DNA from: Pseudotabrizicola sp.
GTDB lineage: Bacteria; Pseudomonadota; Alphaproteobacteria; Rhodobacterales; Rhodobacteraceae
Assembly (NCBI RefSeq): GCF_030656345.1
Contig: NZ_JAUSNR010000026.1
Span: 1-64,000, forward strand
Reading direction: 5' to 3'
Length of the DNA: 64,000 nt
The position numbers and the translations under genes were made by a program. The notes beneath the pieces are model-generated. The model was not told where the DNA came from. It ran no database searches and worked only from the letters and a program-made list of their open reading frames with translations. Shown here one piece after another: positions 50,427-59,272 of this stretch (the first letter of the stretch is position 1; every line of letters begins with the position of its first letter).

Positions 50427-50924
50427 TTAGTCAAGGTTCCTGATATCAGGCAGGCCGTCGTCGTTCAGATCATCATTCGGCGGCGCGTCATCTGCGTTGC
50501 GCGTGCTTGCGGTGATATCTGCATCGGCACCGGAGACATCGGGCAGGTCATCCTCGGCCACATCCTCTTCGGGCAGCACGCCGCCCGTGTCCGACGCATC
50601 CCCGTCGGAAAGCCGCGTGTTATCCTCGGCGTACTGGTCCTCGCCCCGATCCGGGTCGGCGTCAGGGAAAGTCATCTCTTCGCCCTGATCGCGAAGCGTG
50701 GGAAACTCGCCCAGATTGCCTTGAATCGAGGCCTCTTCAATCACCGGCCGCTCGGCCTCGTGGGGATCGAGCGTTGGCGGATCATTTTCTTCAATCGCGA
50801 CCAGTTCGCGCGCCTGATCCATAAAGCGGGCATGCCCGCCCTCCGGGCTGCCTGCGTCTGTCCACATGCGCACGGCCCGGGCCTCGATATGGCTTTCCAG
50901 AGTTTCGAATTCGTTGCGGTTCAT
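50427..50924 (-). CDS. DUF2934 protein with acidic tail
   Basis: A 165-residue protein. The first 50 residues match DUF2934 (ESHIEARAVRMWTDAGSPEGGHARFMDQARELV), a small helical domain of unknown function. The remaining 115 residues are acidic, rich in Asp, Glu, Pro and Thr, and disordered (LPEEDVAEDDLPDVSGADADI). ATG 50924 has GAGGTG 6 nt upstream. An EcfG-type promoter lies 25 nt before the start. It is the last gene on the left of the island's right border. Confidence 0.8.
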   Translation of the reverse strand: MNRNEFETLESHIEARAVRMWTDAGSPEGGHARFMDQARELVAIEENDPPTLDPHEAERPVIEEASIQGNLGEFPTLRDQGEEMTFPDADPDRGEDQYAEDNTRLSDGDASDTGGVLPEEDVAEDDLPDVSGADADITASTRNADDAPPNDDLNDDGLPDIRNLD

Positions 50925-50948
50925 GGCACACCTCACTTTCGCCATGAC

Positions 50949-50973
50949 AACCCGTCCTGCGGACGAAGGTTCC
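50949..50973 (-). promoter_or_regulatory. EcfG-type promoter of the DUF2934 gene
   Basis: Minus strand GGAAC (50973-50969), 16-nt spacer, GGTT ending at 50949, 25 nt before ATG 50924. Confidence 0.65.
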
Positions 50974-51004
50974 TTGCAAAGGGCGGGGCACGTTTGCGGC
51001 GCAG

Positions 51005-51029
51005 GGAACGAACCTGCCGGTGAAAAGTT
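51005..51029 (+). promoter_or_regulatory. EcfG-type promoter of the EEP phosphatase gene
   Basis: GGAAC at 51005-51009, 16-nt spacer, AGTT ending at 51029, 108 nt before ATG 51137. This is the last copy of the motif I see in the window. Confidence 0.6.
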
Positions 51030-51136
51030 GGGTTAGAGACCCAAAAAACGGAACGATGCGATGGAACAGATCTGGGTGAGTTGCCGGAAGACGCCGTGTT
51101 AGATACCCGGCACCGGGCCTGCGGGCGGTTGTGACG

Positions 51137-51832
51137 ATGACAGGTCTGACCGTCGCGACATGGAACATTCACAAGGGCGTCGGCGGGGACCGGCGGCGTG
51201 ATCTGTTGCGCACAGCCTCGGTCATTGCCGAGATCACCCCCGATATCATGACCTTGCAAGAGGCCGACACCCGGTTCGGCACCCGGCGCGGCCTGCTGGA
51301 CCTCAAGGCCATTGCGCGCGAGCAAGGGCTTGTCGCGGTGCCGATGCTTGGTCTGACGCAGGCGCATGGCTGGCACGGCAATGTGGTGTTGCTGCGCGAT
51401 GCGGAGGTGGAGGCAACCGACTACATCGACCTGCCGGGGTTCGAGCCGCGCGGCGCGATGATCGTCGATCTGACCCATCAGGCAAAGCCGCTGCGGGTCA
51501 TCGGCACGCATCTGGGGCTGCTGGTTGCATCGCGCAAAGCGCAGGTCCGGCATCTGCTGGCCTGTCTGGCCAAACGGCCCCCGCGGGCCACGCTTCTGAT
51601 GGGCGATCTGAACGAATGGCGCGTTGACGGGGGCACGGCGCTGGCCCCGCTGCGCGCGGCATTTCCGGGCTGGGTGTCGGTGCCGAGTTTCCCCGCCCGC
51701 TATCCGCTGCTGCCGCTTGACCGGATCATGGCGACAGGTGGTGCAGGGTTGAGCACGGGGACAGTGCATGGCACAGAGGTGGCGCGGCGGGCCTCGGACC
51801 ATCTGCCGGTCGTGGCCCGTCTGGAGCTTTGA
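51137..51832 (+). CDS. Endonuclease/exonuclease/phosphatase family protein
   Basis: A 231-residue EEP enzyme with all core motifs: VATWNIHKGVG, DIMTLQEAD, GTHLGLL, MGDLNEW and ASDHLPVVARL, the catalytic Asn, Glu, Asp and His set. There is no signal peptide. Proteins of this size that neighbour phospholipase D enzymes probably act on phosphodiesters of lipids or nucleic acids; the substrate is unknown. The start is ATG 51137; a GTG at 51131 is possible. The phospholipase gene follows 70 bp downstream. Confidence 0.85.
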   Translation: MTGLTVATWNIHKGVGGDRRRDLLRTASVIAEITPDIMTLQEADTRFGTRRGLLDLKAIAREQGLVAVPMLGLTQAHGWHGNVVLLRDAEVEATDYIDLPGFEPRGAMIVDLTHQAKPLRVIGTHLGLLVASRKAQVRHLLACLAKRPPRATLLMGDLNEWRVDGGTALAPLRAAFPGWVSVPSFPARYPLLPLDRIMATGGAGLSTGTVHGTEVARRASDHLPVVARLEL

Positions 51833-51902
51833 ACCATGCGAGATGCCGACCATAATCCTGTGGCGGGCCGATATGCGCCACCACTGAACCCGGAGATGCC
51901 AG

Positions 51903-53180
51903 ATGTCTAGAATGCGCCGCGCTGGTCTGATCGGTGCCGTCATGGTCGTGTCGGTCGGGATTGCGATTGTGGTGCTGAACCTGTTGCCGGACCAGCGCGA
52001 ATTGCGCGCCCCGGTGAAGGCGGAGCTTGGGGCCTCTGACCCCGATTTCCGGCGCAGCATGTCGGGGCTTTACGGGTCCAACCTGCTGGGCGGCAACCGG
52101 ATCGACACGCTGGTGAATGGTGATCAGATCTTTCCCGCGATGCTGGACGCCATTCGCGGTGCCGAGGTCAGCATCAACTTTGAAACCTATATCTACTGGT
52201 CGGGCCGCGTGGCGCGCGACTTTGCGGCGGCGCTGGCGGAACGCGCGCAGGCGGGGGTCGAGGTGCGGGTTCTGCTCGATTGGGTAGGGTCGGCCCCGAT
52301 GGAGGCCGATCTGATCACCCGGATGGAGGCCGCCGGGGTGCGGGTCGTGCGCTTTCGTCCGCCGCATTGGTATACGCTGGACCGGATCAACAACCGCACC
52401 CATCGCAAGTTTCTGATCGTCGACGGCCAGACCGGGTTTACCGGCGGGGTCGGGATCGGCGACGAATGGCTGGGCAATGCCCGCAACCCCGATGAATGGC
52501 GCGAAACGCATTACCGCGTCTCGGGCCCGGTGGTGGCGATGATGCAGGGGGCCTTCGTCTCCAACTGGGTGGAAGATACCGGCGAGGTTTTGCAGGCGCC
52601 CGCCTTTTTCCCGCCGATTGAACCCGCTGGGGACGCGGTGGCGCAACTGGTCATCAGCAGCACCGGCAGCCGGAATTACATTCACCTGATGCTGATGACG
52701 GCACTGGCCGCCGCTGAACAGCGTATCCGCATCGCGACCCCCTATTTCGTGCCCGATGACGTGGCCATTGCCCAGCTTCTGGCGGCCCGCGCCCGGGGGG
52801 TAGAGATTGATATTCTGGTGCCCGGCCCGCTGAACGACAATCAGGCCGTGCGCCATGCCTCGCGGGCATTCTGGGGGCCGCTTCTGGAATCGGGCATCCG
52901 GATTCACGAATACCAGCCGACGTTTTCACACGCCAAACTGCTTGTGGTGGACGAGGTGTTCACCTCGGTCGGGTCGACCAACTTTGACGAACGGTCCTTC
53001 CGGCTGAATGACGAAGCCAACCTGAATGTCTATGACACCGATTTTGCCCGCCGCGAATCCGCGGTGTTTGATGCCGACCTGACCGATGCGCGGCCCGTTT
53101 CCTTGGCCGAATGGCAGAACCGCCCCTTGCGCAAACGGATCGTGGACTGGGGCTGGAGCTGGCTGCGCACGCAGTTCTGA
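51903..53180 (+). CDS. Phospholipase D/cardiolipin synthase-like protein
   Basis: A 425-residue protein with one N-terminal membrane helix (AGLIGAVMVVSVGIAIVVLNLL). It has two HKD motifs, HRKFLIVDGQTGFTGG near residue 165 and HAKLLVVDEVFTSVGSTNFDERSF near residue 345, the signature of cardiolipin synthase and phospholipase D. The likely reaction is transfer of a phosphatidyl group between phospholipids to form cardiolipin. It differs from ClsA by having one membrane helix and resembles ClsB/ClsC. SD GGAG is 8 nt before ATG 51903. Confidence 0.88.
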   Translation: MSRMRRAGLIGAVMVVSVGIAIVVLNLLPDQRELRAPVKAELGASDPDFRRSMSGLYGSNLLGGNRIDTLVNGDQIFPAMLDAIRGAEVSINFETYIYWSGRVARDFAAALAERAQAGVEVRVLLDWVGSAPMEADLITRMEAAGVRVVRFRPPHWYTLDRINNRTHRKFLIVDGQTGFTGGVGIGDEWLGNARNPDEWRETHYRVSGPVVAMMQGAFVSNWVEDTGEVLQAPAFFPPIEPAGDAVAQLVISSTGSRNYIHLMLMTALAAAEQRIRIATPYFVPDDVAIAQLLAARARGVEIDILVPGPLNDNQAVRHASRAFWGPLLESGIRIHEYQPTFSHAKLLVVDEVFTSVGSTNFDERSFRLNDEANLNVYDTDFARRESAVFDADLTDARPVSLAEWQNRPLRKRIVDWGWSWLRTQF

Positions 53181-53230
53181 CAAACGAAGCGGCAGCCGCG
53201 TCTTTGCGGGTCAGCGGGATGACCTCTGAC

Positions 53231-53584
53231 TTAGGTTGCAGCCTTTTTGAACAGCAGCGACTGCAGCGTGTAGACCAGAATTGCGGCACCGATGGCCCCC
53301 ATCCCCGCCACCCCCAGCAGCACGATCAGATCGACCGGCCCGCCAAGGTCGCGCAGGTGCGAGCTGGTCATCACCTGAACGAACAGCACGGCTGCCACCG
53401 CGCCAAACGGCATCGAAAGCTGCGCCAGCAGGAACTTGCGCCACGACACCGAGCGGTCGCGCACCAGCACGTAGATATACGCCAGCGTCACCAGCACCGC
53501 CGCTGCGACCATCGCCCAGAACAGGGCCCGGCCGAAGATTTCCTCGAACACCGCGATCAGGGTTCCGAATGTCAGCTCTTTCAT
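53231..53584 (-). CDS. Small membrane protein (DUF5368-like)
   Basis: A 117-residue membrane protein with three helices (about 17-42, 52-72 and 82-108). It starts MKELTFGTLIAVFEEIFGRALFWAMV and has a basic loop VRDRSVSWRKFLLAQ. It lies 10 bp downstream of the SQR-like gene on the same strand, so it is part of that unit. I recall the DUF5368 label for such proteins in Rhodobacterales, but that is memory, not proof. A role in anchoring the flavoprotein or quinone reduction is an inference. Confidence 0.7.
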   Translation of the reverse strand: MKELTFGTLIAVFEEIFGRALFWAMVAAAVLVTLAYIYVLVRDRSVSWRKFLLAQLSMPFGAVAAVLFVQVMTSSHLRDLGGPVDLIVLLGVAGMGAIGAAILVYTLQSLLFKKAAT

Positions 53585-53594
53585 GATGGTCCCC

Positions 53595-54932
53595 TTATGC
53601 CTTGCCGCGCAGCATCGCGTTATAGGTGGCTTTCAGCGCCACCTCTTTCATCAGCCAGCTGATCCACAGCTCTTCCAGCGGCGCGATGATGCCGGGGAAG
53701 GACGGGACCAGATTGTTATGATAGTCGAATTCCACCAGCATGGCGCGGCCGACCCGGGTGATCATCGGGCATGACGTATAGCCGTCATAAACCGCCGTGC
53801 CCTCGCGTCCCTCAATCGCGGCGATCAGATGATCCTCGACCACTGGCACCATCCATTTCACGCTCGCCGCCGTCTTGCCCTTGGGCACGCCCGCCACATC
53901 GCCGAGCGCGAAGATATCGGGATAGCGCAGGTGGCGCAGGGTTTTCATATCCACCTCGACCCAGCCCTGATCGGTCCACTTGTCGGCCCATGACAGGCCC
54001 GACTGGCGGATCACCTCGGGCGCGCGTTGCGGTGGGATGACGTGCAGGTAATCATAGGGCATCTCGACATCGGATTTGGTTTCCACCCCGGCATCGACCT
54101 TGGTTTCCACGAATGTGGCGCGTCTGCTGCCCGGATCGATGGATTTCAGCGTGCGGCCATAATAGGTGTTGAACCCACGGTCCTGAAACAGCATCCGCAG
54201 CTTTTCATGCACGATCGGCACGGAAAACAGCGCCTGCTGCGGGGCGGCGTAGTGGATTTCATATTTGCCGGTGCCCACGCCCCGGCTGGCGATGTCGTCG
54301 ATCAGGAAGGTGTGTTTCAGGGGCGCGCCCGCGCATTTCATCTCGGTCCCCGGGCGGGTGAACAGACCCACGCCGCCCTGTTCGGTGAACCTGCGCGCCG
54401 CCTCCCAGGTTTTGGCGGCGTATTGCGGCCCGGCATACAGCGCGCCGATGCCGTTCTGGCCCACCATATCCAGCGAAAACCCGTCGATGGCGTCGTGGTC
54501 AAGCACCAGCCCCGGCGCGACGATCAGAAAGTCATAGGCCAGCGTTTGCCCGCCGGTCGTGGCCACGGTCTTGGTCAGCGGATCAATGGCGGCGGCGTTT
54601 TCGGAAACCAGCGTGATGCCATCCGGCAGCCAGTCGCGGGTCTGCGACACGGTATAGGAGGCAGGCTTCAACCCGGCCGCAACCAGCGACAGGCCCGGCT
54701 GATACAGATGCTCGGCCCGGGCGTCGATGATGGTGATCTGCGCGCCCTCCAGCCGGTCCACCAGCCGGTTGACCAGCGCCGTACCTGCGGCCCCTGCCCC
54801 GATGATGACGATGCGCGCCTTGGTGGCCACACGCGCGGCGCGCGCAGGCAGGCCAAGGCTGGCCGCAGCCAGCCCGGCCGCGCCAAGGCCCAGAAAGCCA
54901 CGGCGGGACGTTGGAAGTCCGGTCAGGGTCAT
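53595..54932 (-). CDS. Sulfide:quinone oxidoreductase-like flavoprotein with Tat signal
   Basis: A 445-residue FAD/NAD(P)-type oxidoreductase. The N-terminus has a twin-arginine signal (TSRRGFLGLGAAGLAAASLG) and then IVIIGAGAAGTALVNRL, the FAD-binding motif. The redox-active region matches SQR: TEMKCAGAPLKHTFLI and YTSCPMITRVGRAML, two cysteines at the same positions as in sulfide:quinone reductases. The C-terminal amphipathic end (ELWISWLMKEVALKATYNAML) could bind the membrane. Tat export of an SQR is unusual but known. ATG 54932 has GGAGGAG 7 nt upstream. An FnrL-type box lies 56-69 bp upstream. Confidence 0.85.
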   Translation of the reverse strand: MTLTGLPTSRRGFLGLGAAGLAAASLGLPARAARVATKARIVIIGAGAAGTALVNRLVDRLEGAQITIIDARAEHLYQPGLSLVAAGLKPASYTVSQTRDWLPDGITLVSENAAAIDPLTKTVATTGGQTLAYDFLIVAPGLVLDHDAIDGFSLDMVGQNGIGALYAGPQYAAKTWEAARRFTEQGGVGLFTRPGTEMKCAGAPLKHTFLIDDIASRGVGTGKYEIHYAAPQQALFSVPIVHEKLRMLFQDRGFNTYYGRTLKSIDPGSRRATFVETKVDAGVETKSDVEMPYDYLHVIPPQRAPEVIRQSGLSWADKWTDQGWVEVDMKTLRHLRYPDIFALGDVAGVPKGKTAASVKWMVPVVEDHLIAAIEGREGTAVYDGYTSCPMITRVGRAMLVEFDYHNNLVPSFPGIIAPLEELWISWLMKEVALKATYNAMLRGKA

Positions 54933-54987
54933 GGAATGCTCCTCCTCGAATATCCCGTGTCTTTGGCACATGTTTGCCGGTGCCGGG

Positions 54988-55001
54988 TTGATCTGGATCA
55001 A
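54988..55001. promoter_or_regulatory. FNR/FnrL-type binding site
   Basis: TTGAT (54988-54992), four bases, ATCAA (54997-55001), a perfect FNR/CRP-type palindrome. It lies 56-69 bp before the ATG of the SQR-like gene. FnrL regulates anaerobic or microaerobic genes in Rhodobacterales, so this predicts oxygen control. Confidence 0.65.
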
Positions 55002-55004
55002 ACA

Positions 55005-55031
55005 TATTCCGATTTCAGATTATGTATTCCG
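55005..55031. repeat. TATTCCG direct repeat, 20-bp period
   Basis: Identical 7-bp units at 55005-55011 and 55025-55031, start-to-start 20 bp, about two helical turns. They could be half-sites for a repressor. Sequence only; no factor is identified. Confidence 0.35.
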
Positions 55032-55207
55032 CCCGGATACAGGCAAAACGCCCCGGATTTCACGCAAAGCCGGGGCAAGTCCTGCGCTCAGAAGCGCATC
55101 ACAGTATCGACCCCGCGGAATCTGCACAGGCTAAGCCGCTAACCCGACCAGATTGAACGGCGCACTGCTGACCGTGCCCGACACCCTGCGCCGCAGCTGC
55201 GCCGGGG

Positions 55208-55366
55208 CGACCCGCGGCGGAGCAGCCGGAGACCGTCAGGGGCATGCGGTTGGTGGGCGACGCGGACCAGTGGCGGATGCGGGTCGGGAACTGGCGGATT
55301 GTTTACCGGATCGAGGATGGGCGGCTGCTGGTGCTGGTGGTGACGGTTGCCTCGAACACGGACTAG
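55208..55366 (+). pseudogene. RelE/ParE-type toxin remnant
   Basis: A frame without a plausible start (bounded by a stop at 55169) reads AAEQPETVRGMRLVGDADQW and then RMRVGNWRIVYRIEDG and LLVLVVTVASNTD. This is the C-terminal half of the RelE/ParE toxin fold, where the R-V-G-x-W/Y-R-x-x-Y-x-I-x-D segment carries the conserved Arg and Tyr. The N-terminal half and any antitoxin gene are missing. The end (VASNTD) lacks the usual R-x-x-Y tail. I read it as a decayed toxin, next to the AT-rich gene at 55439, a sign of past gene transfer. Confidence 0.55.
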
Positions 55367-55438
55367 CACTGGAGGGGTTTATCGTTGCATGGGTAGGTGA
55401 AGATGAGCGCTGAAGCGCACTCTACGCTCAACTCCAAA

Positions 55439-56533
55439 TTATTCGTGACTGGCCATTGGCTCAAGGATTTTCACCCTGATGTAATCAGTAAAATTAATTT
55501 CTAATCCTTTTGCCGTTGTTTTAAAATGGAAATGCCTCATCTCCCTTAGATCAAGAGTGCGATGAAGAAAAAAGTTATCGTTTGACCAAGGCCGAACAAC
55601 CGTAAAAGTCACTCTTTGGGGCGCAAACTGACTCCAATCATTTTGGGCGCGATCAGCATCGATTGAATTTTTGTAAAACTTTGCCGGATCATTAATGACA
55701 AAGTTCCTGATGACAACGGAGAGGCCATCTAGGATGTGAAAGACCCCAATCTTGCTCTTGCCGCTTTCATCTGGTTGGTAAGCAACAATATTTCTAAAAC
55801 TGTCAAATTTTTTTGATCCTCGTTGCGTGCACATAAGACCAATGTGTAGCCAAGATGGACCACAAGACCATCGTCTTCGTTGAAAGTCGTATAAATTTAA
55901 CTGAAGATAGCCGCCCCAAGTCATCTTACCGGAAGCTGTCTCATCATAGCTTTGGAATGCGAGTGTCCCGTTTGCAGCACCGACAGCCCCAACCGCAGCT
56001 TCCGCGGGAAGCTGATACATTGCGTGGTGTTGACCAGACGCGCGCGTTCCATATCTTTTAAAAAGCTGTGCCAACTCTTCAGCACCGGAACCGATAGCAA
56101 AAATAGTTTCAAAAAGATCACTTGTCTTTGTTACTGCTTGACTACAGCACGCAGTGTTCAAGGCATTTTTTTCTGGAAATGGACAGGATGCAATCATGGA
56201 AACTACTGGTCCATTGCGAGCCCGATTATACTGATCCAGCACGTTCGCCACATACTGCATAGGCCGTTGATTTACCGGAATACCGTCAAGTCGCGGTACA
56301 ATTTCACTAATAAACTCAAGAATTTTGGAAGAAGGGCCAGCGAAAGAGAAAATTTCACCTTTAGGACCAAGAAAATACTTCTGAAAAAGGCGATTTCTGT
56401 CAGATGCATCGCCAATATTATCTGAATTTATTGTTGCCGCAACCGTTGGAGTGGATAAATCATAACGATTTGTTGCAAGACAATCTGTTACATAAAATGG
56501 AACGCTCGAAAAAGCGTAAAGACACGCAGTCAT
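55439..56533 (-). CDS. Unrecognised protein with Ntn-hydrolase (proteasome-like) features
   Basis: A 364-residue protein in an AT-rich segment whose base and codon use differ sharply from all neighbours, so it was probably acquired. I do not recognise it by family name. It opens MTACLYAFSSVPFYVTDCLAT: Thr2 would be N-terminal after Met removal, and D17 sits where proteasome beta subunits have their conserved Asp. Then QKYFLGPKGEIFSFAGPSSKI resembles the Lys-containing strand and the aG-x-x-D/K segment, and FAIGSGAEELAQLF (GSG at 148-150) resembles the SGS loop. The last 180 residues have no parallel in those enzymes and may be a separate domain. No SD is obvious. Function is not known; a peptidase or amidase is one hypothesis. 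Confidence 0.75.
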   Translation of the reverse strand: MTACLYAFSSVPFYVTDCLATNRYDLSTPTVAATINSDNIGDASDRNRLFQKYFLGPKGEIFSFAGPSSKILEFISEIVPRLDGIPVNQRPMQYVANVLDQYNRARNGPVVSMIASCPFPEKNALNTACCSQAVTKTSDLFETIFAIGSGAEELAQLFKRYGTRASGQHHAMYQLPAEAAVGAVGAANGTLAFQSYDETASGKMTWGGYLQLNLYDFQRRRWSCGPSWLHIGLMCTQRGSKKFDSFRNIVAYQPDESGKSKIGVFHILDGLSVVIRNFVINDPAKFYKNSIDADRAQNDWSQFAPQRVTFTVVRPWSNDNFFLHRTLDLREMRHFHFKTTAKGLEINFTDYIRVKILEPMASHE

Positions 56534-56563
56534 TTTGATATAATTTGCCTTTCATCTTCCCAC

Positions 56564-58363
56564 TCACCCATCCATCTTCAGCGCCGAAATAAACGCCTCC
56601 TGCGGAATCTCCACTTTCCCGAACTGACGCATCTTCTTCTTCCCGGCCTTCTGCTTGTCCAGCAGCTTGCGCTTCCGGGTCGCGTCGCCGCCGTAGCATT
56701 TCGCCGTCACGTCCTTGCGCATCGCGCTCAACGTCTCGCGCGCGATCACCCGCGCGCCAATCGCCGCCTGAATCGGGATCTTGAACATGTGCCGGGGGAT
56801 CAGCTCTTTGAGCTTTTCCACCATCGCCCGGCCCCGCGCCTCGGCCCGGTCACGGTGGACCATCATCGACAGGGCGTCGACGGGTTCCTCGTTGACCAGA
56901 ATCGACATCTTGACCAGAAAATCCTCCCGGTATTCCGAGATCACATAGTCAAAGCTGGCATAGCCCTTGGTCACCGATTTCAGCCGGTCGTAGAAGTCGA
57001 ACACCACCTCGGCCAGCGGCAGATCGTAGACCACCATGGCGCGCGACCCGGCATAGGACAGATCCAGCTGAATGCCGCGCCGGTCCTGACAGAGTTTCAG
57101 AATATCGCCAAGGTAGTCATCGGGCACCATGATGGTGGCCTTGATGCGCGGCTCGGTGATGTGGTCAATATAGGTCAGGTCGGGCATATCGGCGGGGTTG
57201 TGCAGATCGCGGATCTCGCCATCCTTCATATGCAGCTTGAACACCACAGACGGGGCGGTGGTGATCAGGTCCAGATCATACTCCCGCTCCAGCCGGTCGC
57301 GGATGACCTCAAGGTGCAGCAGGCCCAGAAAGCCGCAGCGGAAGCCAAAACCAAGTGCGGCCGAGGTTTCCATTTCCGAGCTGAAAGACGCATCGTTCAG
57401 CTGCAATTTCTCAATCGCATCACGCAGATCCTCAAAATCCGCCGCGTCCACCGGGAAGAGGCCACAGAACACCACCGGCTGCGCGGGCTTGAAGCCCGGC
57501 AGCGGCGTCTCGCAGCCCTTTTTCTCCGACGTGATGGTGTCGCCGACGCGGGTATCGCGCACCTGCTTGATCGACCCGGTCCAGATCCCGATCTCGCCCG
57601 GCCCCAGCTCGTCAATATCCACCATCTGCGGTTTCAGCACCGCCAGCTTGTCCACACCGTAGACGGCATTGGTCTGCATCATCTTGATGCGGTCACCCTT
57701 GCGCACGACGCCATCGATGACGCGGATCATCACGACAACGCCCAGATAGGCATCGTACCAGCTGTCCACCAGCATCGCCTTCAACGGCGCATCGCGGTCG
57801 CCCTTGGGCGCGGGCAGGCGCGTCACAATCGCCTCCAGCACGTCCGGAATCCCCAGCCCCGACTTGGCGGAAATGTTGATGGCGTTTGACGCGTCCAGCC
57901 CGATCACATCCTCGATCTGCGCCTTCACCCGGTCAGGCTCCGCCGCAGGCAGGTCAATCTTGTTCAGCACCGGCACAATCTCATGCCCCGCATCCAGCGC
58001 CTGATAGACGTTGGCAAGCGTCTGCGCCTCCACCCCTTGGGAGGCATCCACCACCAGCAGCGAGCCTTCAACCGCGCGCATGGACCGCGACACTTCATAG
58101 GCAAAGTCCACATGCCCGGGGGTGTCGATCAGGTTCAGGATATAGGTCTTGCCATCCTTGGCCGGATATTCGATCCGCACCGTGTTGGCCTTGATCGTGA
58201 TCCCGCGCTCACGCTCGATATCCATACTGTCGAGCATCTGCGCCTTCATATCGCGCGCAGCCACCGTGCCGGTCAATTGAATGAGCCGGTCGGCGAGGGT
58301 GGATTTTCCGTGGTCGATATGGGCCACGATCGAGAAATTGCGGATGAGGTCAAGCTGGGTCAT
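56564..58363 (-). CDS. lepA: Elongation factor 4 (LepA)
   Basis: A 599-residue translational GTPase, the exact usual length. It has the G1 motif [11 protein letters not shown]2 around [11 protein letters not shown]3 DTPGHVDF, G4 NKIDLP and G5 SAKSG, then domain II, domain III ([14 protein letters not shown]) and the LepA-specific C-terminal domain ([22 protein letters not shown]). LepA promotes back-translocation or ribosome rescue. ATG 58363 is the standard start ([21 protein letters not shown]); upstream in-frame residues are not conserved. The base composition is back to normal here. Confidence 0.97.
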   Translation of the reverse strand: MTQLDLIRNFSIVAHIDHGKSTLADRLIQLTGTVAARDMKAQMLDSMDIERERGITIKANTVRIEYPAKDGKTYILNLIDTPGHVDFAYEVSRSMRAVEGSLLVVDASQGVEAQTLANVYQALDAGHEIVPVLNKIDLPAAEPDRVKAQIEDVIGLDASNAINISAKSGLGIPDVLEAIVTRLPAPKGDRDAPLKAMLVDSWYDAYLGVVVMIRVIDGVVRKGDRIKMMQTNAVYGVDKLAVLKPQMVDIDELGPGEIGIWTGSIKQVRDTRVGDTITSEKKGCETPLPGFKPAQPVVFCGLFPVDAADFEDLRDAIEKLQLNDASFSSEMETSAALGFGFRCGFLGLLHLEVIRDRLEREYDLDLITTAPSVVFKLHMKDGEIRDLHNPADMPDLTYIDHITEPRIKATIMVPDDYLGDILKLCQDRRGIQLDLSYAGSRAMVVYDLPLAEVVFDFYDRLKSVTKGYASFDYVISEYREDFLVKMSILVNEEPVDALSMMVHRDRAEARGRAMVEKLKELIPRHMFKIPIQAAIGARVIARETLSAMRKDVTAKCYGGDATRKRKLLDKQKAGKKKMRQFGKVEIPQEAFISALKMDG

Positions 58364-58718
58364 GCGCGGCATATAGCTTGGAAATATGGGGCCGGGAAGA
58401 GGCATGCAGCACTTGCCGCCCCGCAGCGCCCGATTGCAGCCTTTGCGCCGGGGCAAAGCGGGTGATTCTGGCCCGGCCTGGCGACGGCAACGGCACCGGC
58501 CCCACCGCGCGGCGGGGCAGCGCGCCGCACCTCCCCCATCCTGGCGCCCGATCTGGTGTGCCACTCAAAGATTAACCGCAAGGGGCGCCCCGTCTCGGCA
58601 ATCCACCGCCCAGCGGCAGCGCGGCATTGAAATTGGCCACACGAATCGGCATGATCGGTGGCAGAAAACGACCAGTGGCGGAGGGTCCTCCCCGTCCCCG
58701 GCAATGAGGCAGATGATC

Positions 58719-59033
58719 ATGATGAAACCTGTGGCCCTGGCAGCCTGCGCTGCCGTTCTCCTTTCCCTGTCCACCACTTTCGCCCTTGCCGGACCGATTG
58801 AGCGCGCCTGCCTCAGTTCCGACCGCAAGGCGGCAAACCGCTCGGTCTGCGCCTGCGTGCAGCAGGTCGCCGACATGACCCTGCGCGGCGGCGACCAGCG
58901 CAAGGCGGCGGCGTTCTTCAAGGACCCTGACCGCGCCCAGAAGGTGCGCATGTCAAAGTCCGACAATGACAATGATTTCTGGCGCCGCTACAAAACCTTC
59001 GGCCAGCAGGCCGAGGCCTACTGCGCCCGCTGA
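58719..59033 (+). CDS. Small secreted protein (often annotated arginine transporter)
   Basis: A 104-residue protein with a signal peptide (cleavage near ALAG, residue 24). The mature part contains GPIERACLSSDRKAANRSVCACVQQVADMTLRGGDQRKAAAFFKDP and ends FGQQAEAYC. This pattern is common in Rhodobacterales, and databases sometimes call it an arginine transporter, although nothing supports that function. The several cysteines could form disulfides in the periplasm. ATG 58719 has GAGG 8 nt upstream. It stands alone between lepA and rpmB. Confidence 0.75.
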   Translation: MMKPVALAACAAVLLSLSTTFALAGPIERACLSSDRKAANRSVCACVQQVADMTLRGGDQRKAAAFFKDPDRAQKVRMSKSDNDNDFWRRYKTFGQQAEAYCAR

Positions 59034-59218
59034 TCCGCCTGAAACCCCGTCAGCGATGACCCGCGCGCCTCATGGGGCGCGGGCACCGGCACAGCTGCCG
59101 CACCCCGCACACCGCCTGCCAGACCACCCCCCGCAAACGATGACCCGCACAGGGATCAGGCCAGCACGCGCCAGCCCGTTCATCTTGACAAAAATACTCA
59201 AATCCCGACAGAAAACAC

Positions 59219-59248
59219 AAAAACCCGCCGCGCAATCCTGCGGGCGGG
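59219..59248 (-). terminator. Rho-independent terminator of rpmB
   Basis: Minus strand stem CCCGCC...GGCGGG (59224-59229 with 59243-59248) plus an inner 4-bp helix and a 4-nt loop, one unpaired base on the side, then TTTTT (59223-59219). 24 nt after the rpmB stop. Confidence 0.85.
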
Positions 59249-59272
59249 CTTATCGTGTCGCGTCAGAAAAAA

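Larger units (their letters stand above)
54933..55207. other. Control region upstream of the SQR-like gene
   Basis: About 275 bases holding the FNR-type box at 54988-55001 and a 7-bp direct repeat (TATTCCG) at 55005-55011 and 55025-55031. The rest, up to the RelE remnant, has no supported gene. Confidence 0.45.
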
